Origin: Psoroptes ovis
Taxonomy: Eukaryota > Arthropoda > Arachnida > Sarcoptiformes > Psoroptidae
NCBI GenBank assembly: GCA_002943765.1
Contig: PQWQ01000006.1
Location: forward strand, 3,038,001-3,102,000
DNA: 64,000 bases
Direction of reading: 5' to 3'
The notes under the pieces were generated by a model. The model ran no database searches and was not told the origin of the DNA. It saw nothing but the letters and a program-made list of their open reading frames with translations. Positions 61,701 through 64,000 of the stretch are shown here, piece by piece. The translations under genes and the position numbers were made by a program. The number at the start of each line of letters is the position of its first letter. Within the stretch, counting starts at the first letter, position 1.

Positions 61701-63618
61701 CACTTATCAATTGCCCAATGGCCCATTAGTTTATTGTGGTATAGCTGGCATCATGTTTTATTTGACTAAAATACGCACAACCAATGATCTTGGTCATCCT
61801 TTATGTAAAAATCTAAGGGAAGGAAATTGGTTACCAGAATACATTGTTGAGCGCTTGTCAAAGCGTGAACGAACTCAGGAATTATCCAAATGGTTGAAAA
61901 AAACATTTGAATATTTGTATGAATTACCAAGATATTTAATTCCTCGTTATTTCGATTCAATTCTATGCCCATTATGGACAATTTTATTGGAAAAATGTCG
62001 TTTATTATATTCAGATTTTGTAAAGAACGGTGATGATTTTATTCGACGATTAGCTTTGGGTAGTGTTGCATTAATTGGTTCACATCCTCCATCACCATTG
62101 CCAAAATTGGATTCATCTATAGTTAATAGTCAAACACAGTTGGCATCATTAGCTGCTGGATTACCACATTTCAGTACCGGTTATATGCGAAATTGGGGTC
62201 GTGATACATTTATTTCATTGAAAGGATTAACATTATTGACTGGACGATTTGATGAAGCAAAAATCATTATTTTAGCTTATGGAGGCTGTCTTCGTCATGG
62301 TTTGATACCGAATCTATTGGATGGTGGAAATAATTCACGTTATAATTGTCGTGATGCTGTATGGTGGTGGTTACAAGCAATCAAAGAATATATTCAATTA
62401 GTGCCAAATGGTCATTCGATATTGAATGAGAATGTTAATCGAATTTTCCCAAAAGATGATTCTCATGAAAATGATAATCTAATTGAACCATTACATTGTA
62501 CAATGCAAGAGGCATTGAATAAACATTTAAATGGCATTGATTTCGTAGAAAAAAATGCTGGAACTCAAATAGATGCGCACATGACTATGAATGGTTTTCA
62601 TATAAAAATTGGTGTTGATCGTGAAACTGGATTCGTGTTTGGCGGTAATCAATGGAATTGTGGTACATGGATGGATAAAATGGGTTCATCTGATAAAGCT
62701 GGTAATCGGGGGCGACCAGCAACACCAAGAGATGGTTCAGCTGTAGAGATTGTTGCGCTCAGTCAATCAGTAGTTGAATTTTTAGCAAAATTATATGATA
62801 ACAATCAATATCCTTATGAAGGTGTTAGCGATTCAAATGGCAAATTGATATGGTCATTTAAAGAATGGAATGAAAAAATTCTAGGAAATTTTGAGAAATA
62901 TTTTTACATCAATGATGATTGCAGTGATCAATATGTTAATCGACGTCAAATTTATAAAGATACATTGAATGCCACAATCCGCTGGATGGATTATCAATTA
63001 CGACCAAATTTTCTAGTTGCAATGACTATTGCACCAAAAATGTTTAGTAAATCAAATGCAATCAAAGCATTAGATATTGTTTCAAAGACATTAGTTGGTC
63101 CATTAGGAATGAAAACACTTGATCCTAGGTTTGTTCAAAAATAATTTTATTATGTTTGAAAATTTTTTTTATATAAAAATTTTTCAATACTAGTGATTGG
63201 ACTTATCGTGGTGATTATGATAATAGCAATGATTCAAATGATCCTACAGTGGCAAACGGTTTTAATTATCATAATGGACCGGTAATGAATTTTTAAATTT
63301 CCAAATTTAGATTAAATTGAATTGAGTTTGAGAAAATTTTTCTCATTTAATTTCATTTAGGAATGGCTATGGTTAATGGGTTATTATTTGATGTCACGTT
63401 TAATGTTTATTGATGACAATGAACCGAATAGAAGTTATATTGAACAAATAATGTCAAAACATTTTCATCACTTAACACAATCAGAATGGTATGGATTGCC
63501 AGAATTAACCAATGCCGATGGAAAATATTGTTCACATAGTTGTCCAATACAAAGTTGGTCGCATGCAACATTAATTGAAACATTGTATATGATGAAAATG
63601 AAATCCGAAGAAAAATGA
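58798..63618 (+). CDS. AGL: Glycogen debranching enzyme (4-alpha-glucanotransferase / amylo-alpha-1,6-glucosidase)
   Basis: Bifunctional cytosolic enzyme that moves maltosyl/maltotriosyl stubs and then hydrolyses the alpha-1,6 branch during glycogen breakdown. Exons 58798-59006, 59067-60739, 60791-63128, 63194-63281 and 63361-63618 join in phases 2, 1, 2, 0 into 1521 residues (human 1532). The glucanotransferase half has MIHWTPIQLLGGSNSAYSL, DIVLNHTANES, the nucleophile segment GLRLDNCHSTP (D about 547) and the acid/base segment LIAELFTSSEDL (E about 576). The glucosidase half has YMRNWGRDTFISLKG, LIPNLLDGG, RYNCRDAVWWWLQ, GGNQWNCGTWMDKMG, PATPRDGSAVE and DYQLRPNF. The end, EWLWLMGYYLMSRL and GLPELTNADGKYC, is complete. 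Nothing is missing. Confidence 0.97.
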
Positions 63619-64000
63619 TTGAGATGTTTAAAATCAATTGATTTGTATGCATAAATTGTTTGATTTCTGTTTTTTTATTTGGATTGAATTAAATACTATA
63701 TCCCTTCAAGCATAATTTTGCATCATCTTTTAACTGTTGTTGACCTTGTTCTAGCATAATAGACTATTGCATAATCGAATAGAAAACAAAATCAATGATT
63801 AATCAATAATTGAGAATAAAAGCGAGCAAATAGATAATTATAAAAATCGATTTTAAAAAATGAAATTAAGAAGTGAATAAAAACAAATTAAAGATCAAAT
63901 TCAAATTAATTATAATAATTGCTGATATTTAAAATGTAAATTATTTTTTATTTTCCTTCGTTCAAATGAAACATGATCATTTTGAATGTGTCTTTATGTC
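63619..64000. other. 3' flank of the debranching enzyme gene
   Basis: 3' UTR and flanking DNA to the window edge. AATAAA-type signals occur in GAGAATAAAAG near 63812 and GTGAATAAAAA near 63875. No further gene is seen. Confidence 0.5.

Overview
The window looks like nuclear DNA from a small, very A+T-rich arthropod genome. Genes are close together, most introns are only about 45-100 bp, coding exons are full of Asn/Gln/Ser runs, and intergenic DNA is packed with AAT, GAT and ATGA-type simple repeats. The gene set (a Meox/buttonless homeobox gene, Yorkie, Hillarin, Mlc-c, R1R2R3 Myb) is animal and fits arthropods. The base composition and compactness suggest an astigmatid mite of the dust-mite type, which is an inference. 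I found no transposase, reverse transcriptase, tRNA, rRNA or CRISPR array.

Layout. 0-11 kb is gene-dense: a USP-family deubiquitinase (+), a short dCTP pyrophosphatase (+), an unrecognised type I membrane protein (+), a Meox/buttonless homeobox gene (+) whose last exon overlaps, tail to tail, the end of WDR24 (-), and then CHERP (+) leaving WDR24 divergently across about 300 bp. 12-16 kb holds a PGAP6/TMEM8-type GPI-anchor lipase gene (-). Yorkie (+) stands at 20-21.7 kb with about 3 kb of non-coding DNA on each side. 24.8-33.4 kb is again dense: Hillarin (+), PCID2 (-), an AGPAT3/4-like acyltransferase (+) and Mlc-c (-), with convergent pairs whose poly(A) signals interleave. A second homeobox gene (-) lies at 34.1-35.9 kb, followed by about 15 kb without any convincing gene. 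51-56 kb carries a TAB2/3-like zinc-finger protein (-) and Myb (-). 58.8-63.6 kb is the glycogen debranching enzyme (+).

The genes are housekeeping and developmental and do not form one pathway. WDR24 (GATOR2/TORC1), Yorkie (Hippo), the TAB-like protein (ubiquitin signalling) and Myb (cell cycle) are growth-control genes. CHERP and PCID2 act in mRNA splicing and export. PGAP6 and AGPAT act in membrane lipid metabolism.

Points most worth a second look: a last Myb exon open in two frames on the same strand over about 650 bp, with the plainest splice leading into the frame that lacks the Myb C-terminal motif; a 12-nt first coding exon that would give the second homeobox gene an N-terminal eh1-type repressor motif; a 19-bp coding-coding overlap between the Meox gene and WDR24; a possible alternative last exon for PGAP6; E2F-type sites upstream of Myb; and a recurring AGRTGGC-type element upstream of several genes. 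All gene models were spliced by eye from reading frame, GT-AG sites and family similarity, so exon ends are predictions.
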